From positions 31,953 through 95,952 of the forward strand of contig NZ_JAFVMG010000010.1 of the NCBI RefSeq assembly GCF_017377745.1: 64,000 nt of DNA. The letters run 5' to 3'. A program made the position numbers and the translations under genes. Positions 62,601-64,000 of this stretch are shown here, in pieces. The notes below the pieces were generated by a model. It made no database searches. It was given only the letters and a program-made list of their open reading frames with translations, and was not told where the DNA came from. Source of the stretch: Acetobacter suratthaniensis. GTDB lineage: Bacteria > Pseudomonadota > Alphaproteobacteria > Acetobacterales > Acetobacteraceae. The first letter of the stretch is position 1. Every line of letters starts with the position of its first letter.

Positions 62601-63113
62601 ATATCGGGCAGTTGACGGTTCCTGCGCAATGCAGATCCCCCCATTTTCCTTGATAACACGCAGCCCCATCGAGCCATCGGCTCCGGTTCCCGAGAGAATG
62701 ACGCAGGCAGCATTGGCTTTTCGGTCGCGTGCCAGAGAGGCGAAAAAATCATCAATCGGGCGGCGTAATCCACGTGGTTGTGTAAAGTCGGTCAGTTGCA
62801 ACCGGCCATTATGAATGGCCAACCCTCGGCCGGGAGGGATGATATACACGCGGTCGGCATGAATATCCTCTCCCCCTTCGCATTGCAGTACATCAAGAAC
62901 CGTGGTGCGGTTAAGCAATTGTGCCAGCATGCTCTCATGCGTGGGGTCTAAATGCTGCACCACCACGAAAGCAAGATGAGTAGGGGGTTTTGCAACCGCC
63001 AGCATATCCCTTAGGGCTTCGAGCCCACCGGCTGAAGCGCCAACAGCCACGATAGTTTGTGGCCTGTCTTCTGGGGCCATAGGTGGCAGAGATTTGCTGG
63101 TGGGTGTTGGCAT
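59661..63113 (-). CDS. CheB-CheR-PAS-PAS-HWE hybrid sensor histidine kinase
   Basis: The 1150-residue soluble protein joins five units. CheB methylesterase (about 18-200) has the triad Ser27 (GASAGG), His54 (QHLDP) and Asp146 (GTGADGSMG) but no regulatory receiver. CheR methyltransferase (about 215-480) has the SAM site VWVAGCSSGEEAYTLAM and IDLVSCRNLLIYF. A degenerate PAS (about 520-630) leads into a Glu/Asn-rich coiled coil (about 650-712, repeated ELxxxNEEL units), then PAS domains at about 715-825 and 833-950. The kinase has His964 in EMNHRVKNLF, the N box HEFTTNASKYG and the W-x-E motif in LVWHEKN, typical of HWE kinases. It starts on the LOV stop codon (TAATG) and overlaps the receiver gene. 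Confidence 0.94.
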   Translation of the reverse strand: MPTPTSKSLPPMAPEDRPQTIVAVGASAGGLEALRDMLAVAKPPTHLAFVVVQHLDPTHESMLAQLLNRTTVLDVLQCEGGEDIHADRVYIIPPGRGLAIHNGRLQLTDFTQPRGLRRPIDDFFASLARDRKANAACVILSGTGADGSMGLRVIKENGGICIAQEPSTARYDGMPSAAIGSGLVDFIKPPGEIIDCLKSFFERQNLDSPARTISLTSDYIDNICTILKKTVGHDFSQYKRSTFIRRVERRMHVLGLDTVAVYLDQIRNDQNECQALFRDLLINVTRFFRNSDMFDLLREKVIEPLLKEKPTDSEIRVWVAGCSSGEEAYTLAMIFASSAKKLGIDNNIQIFATDIDEQMLQIAREGLYPASALIDIPEEMVESWVVRHGQYFSISNTIRDTIRFSNHSIIRDPPFSRIDLVSCRNLLIYFDDSLQQQVMPLIHYALSPGGYLFLGPSETIGRFENLFSSIDHHARIFQHSGLTTRYPLNLPSTPQSFQRTIMDERKDSARNHIHKDDAAIQKLAERYAPPSMVVGDDGTVIAAYGKLSRYFDFPVTRQGGTSAFTLARPGLREIIGPLLRQARHKRRIVIARQIHIEGDYGVQPVDVTCDPLSGNSFLFVFKDAGPFEILADLDSDDFEPVTDHVDILEEELRVTRHKLRATIEELETANEELKSSNEEMMSMNEELQSTNEELSTVNDELKHKVDQLTVANTDVRNFFDSTELAVMVVDSDLRIRSFTDATKSIFPLQNSDRGRLLSDVACKLDDLQYLDDSLTVSKTGQTLQRRVHTKDGKKTFSMRVLPYKTSSGDISGATIVMTDITDALTLERALIVEQERLRVAVNAGHIGIWEYCPRTCSFRFDKTHQEMLGLSNISQINFEVWRNIIDADDRDIFSNAINDALAGKGKLEVGYKVLLSNGDIKKLKSYAHMSIREDERLLVGATIDITPEHTLAETRSILLQEMNHRVKNLFAIIASMVTLSARSHTDINIYAQDFRDRIIALGRAHSLSVPSGDKDVISLEKIVKTMTISHEGTKNKITIQGPEVFLPSNALSPLAMILHEFTTNASKYGVLGPKGGELEISWDLGPENLSLVWHEKNHTPVEETNDVGFGTTLIRSSAKQLGADLFKEIDDKNFTIFIEIPLHKIEEKLK

Positions 63114-63679
63114 TAAAAAATATGGTTGGCAGATTGTAATTCTGCCAAAGTTAATTTTGCCTGTGCAATCATGGCCGTTGAGTTGGCAAGAGCTGTTATT
63201 GAGCCTTCAAGAATAATACCGGCCTGATGGGCTAAGGGCGTAATTTTTTTTAGGGTGTTCCCCAGCACTACACCATAATGATTTAGATTTTCTGTATGGG
63301 TATTGCTGATGTCAAACTGGGAAGCCAGAATGAACTGGGTATTGCCTATGCCATCGCATAAACGTGACATATAAAGAAGATTGATAAATGGTGTGCCGTC
63401 GGCTTTGACATTAATTAATGGCTGCCTGATGCTCAGACCAGCATTGCCATTTAAAAATTGATGAATATTTTTCTTTGCATCGGTATTATCATAATTTCCT
63501 TGCAGAAATCGGCAGTTTTTTCCGACTATTTCTTCAATATCGTAGCCGGTCAGTTCGCAGAATTTTTTATTCGCTGCGATCAGAGGTTTATCACTTCCGG
63601 CGGAAGCTAATGATAGGGCAATACTTGATTTATCAAATAATTTTATGATTTCTTCTGGAATGGAAGGTGCAGAGTTCAT
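63113..63679 (-). CDS. Short LOV-domain (blue-light) sensor protein
   Basis: From the ATG at 63679 (MNSAPSIPEEIIKLF) the product is 188 residues; an ATG at 63709 would add 10. The PAS core carries the LOV signature GKNCRFLQG with the photoactive Cys at 56 (Asn55, Gln60), the flavin contacts Asn90 (INVKADG) and Asn100 (FINLLY), and the switch Gln121 (LASQFDI). The spacing Asn-10-Asn-21-Gln is that of known LOV domains. A C-terminal helical region of about 60 residues (NTLKKITPLAHQAGIILEGS) could dimerise or contact the kinase. No output domain is present. The stop shares a base with the kinase start. Confidence 0.9.
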   Translation of the reverse strand: MNSAPSIPEEIIKLFDKSSIALSLASAGSDKPLIAANKKFCELTGYDIEEIVGKNCRFLQGNYDNTDAKKNIHQFLNGNAGLSIRQPLINVKADGTPFINLLYMSRLCDGIGNTQFILASQFDISNTHTENLNHYGVVLGNTLKKITPLAHQAGIILEGSITALANSTAMIAQAKLTLAELQSANHIF

Positions 63680-63821
63680 TGTGGTATGAATCCCCAAATT
63701 CAGTATCATTCAGAAGACGCATCTTTATGGAATGATGTTAAGATTTCCCTAAACATTACATTGATTTAATAATGTGTCAACGCGATCGCATCTGGGGAAA
63801 GCGATCGTGAAAAGCACATGG

Positions 63822-63844
63822 CGGGCATGTTTTAGGCATGCCCG
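63822..63844 (-). terminator. Hairpin between the LOV operon and the upstream outer-membrane gene
   Basis: CGGGCATG (63822-63829) pairs with CATGCCCG (63837-63844), loop TTTTAGG. On the minus strand it lies 23 bases beyond the upstream gene's stop; only a weak U run follows (CTTTTC), so it is a probable but not strong terminator. Confidence 0.45.
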
Positions 63845-63867
63845 ATCTGGCGGTTTTCAGGTGTTTT

Positions 63868-64000
63868 TCAATACCCGACGGTAAGTGAGAGTGTACCGAA
63901 CCCACCCTTATTACCGAAGCCGTTCTGTTCCCGGATGGCTGAGACGCCATGGAGGCGCCAGCCGACATTGAAGACGAGACTGACATAGCGATCCACAGCA
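63868..64000 (-). CDS. C-terminus of an outer-membrane beta-barrel protein (5' end off window)
   Basis: The frame runs from the window edge to a TGA at 63868-63870 and encodes 43 complete residues. They read as alternating strands (DRYVSLVFNVGWRLHGVSA; GGFGTLSLTVGY) and end in an aromatic residue, typical of the last strands of a barrel recognised by BamA. The family cannot be judged from this fragment. It is on the same strand as the LOV operon, about 190 bases upstream of it. Confidence 0.65.
   Translation of the reverse strand, partial: AVDRYVSLVFNVGWRLHGVSAIREQNGFGNKGGFGTLSLTVGY

Noticed and set aside
63781..63808. Repeated GCGATCGC-type octamers as a possible repeat array
   Set aside because: Only two short, imperfect copies are present; the octamer is a common palindrome and nothing periodic follows.
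63777..63986. 69-codon minus-strand frame at the window end
   Set aside because: It is a Ser-rich frame overlapping the barrel C-terminus, which reads well in the adjacent frame and ends in an aromatic residue.

Overview
The window reads as chromosome of an acetic acid bacterium (Alphaproteobacteria, family Acetobacteraceae). The evidence is the complete dcw cluster in alphaproteobacterial style, a GapR (DUF2312) nucleoid protein, a rplU-rpmA-obgE-proB block, a PPDK/PDRP pair, and high-GC coding in most of the window. I cannot fix the genus from the sequence alone.

Layout. 1-4.6 kb: a copper-tolerance locus, with a periplasmic multicopper oxidase (cut by the window edge) and a small Met/His-rich exported protein on the minus strand, divergent from a two-HMA-domain Cu(I) P-type ATPase; a CsoR-like palindrome lies between them. 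4.6-12 kb: nicotinamidase, a short glutamyl-tRNA synthetase, an acidic unknown protein, nicotinate phosphoribosyltransferase, class II DAHP synthase, a YigZ-family protein and two small exported proteins. 12-15.6 kb: pyruvate phosphate dikinase and its regulatory kinase/phosphorylase. 15.8-41.8 kb: a long minus-strand block running mraZ-rsmH-ftsL-ftsI-murE-murF-mraY-murD-ftsW-murG-murC-murB-ddl-ftsQ-ftsA-ftsZ-lpxC-bamD-recN-ligA. Most junctions from mraZ to ftsQ are 1- or 4-base stop/start overlaps, so translation is probably coupled, and three TGGGA boxes spaced exactly 10 bp precede mraZ. 42.0-42.5 kb: RNase P RNA (rnpB), minus strand. 42.5-50 kb: an HSL-type esterase, zwf with a coupled membrane protein, gapR, a membrane-anchored unknown, and proB-obgE-rpmA-rplU. 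50.1 kb: tRNA-Ser(CGA).

From about 51.6 kb the DNA becomes visibly more AT-rich and looks accessory. It holds an outer-membrane protein, then a complete ferric-siderophore uptake and signalling unit: FecI-type sigma factor, FecR-type regulator, TonB-dependent receptor with an STN signalling domain, and three inner-membrane partners (DUF3649-like, PepSY, DUF3325-like). A Fur-like palindrome, an RBS-occluding hairpin and a receptor-promoter dyad can be seen. Converging on it is a three-gene minus-strand operon: a short LOV blue-light sensor protein with its photoactive cysteine, a 1150-residue CheB-CheR-PAS-PAS-HWE histidine kinase, and a stand-alone receiver domain, joined by TAATG and ATGA overlaps. 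This apparent light-input methylation/phosphorylation module is the most unusual thing in the window. The window ends in the C-terminus of an outer-membrane beta-barrel protein.

No CRISPR array, insertion sequence, integrase or rRNA gene is visible. No gene-free stretch clearly exceeds 300 bases; the longest are about 300 bases upstream of mraZ, 284 bases upstream of the DAHP synthase gene, and about 225 bases at 49854-50078 and 51576-51804.
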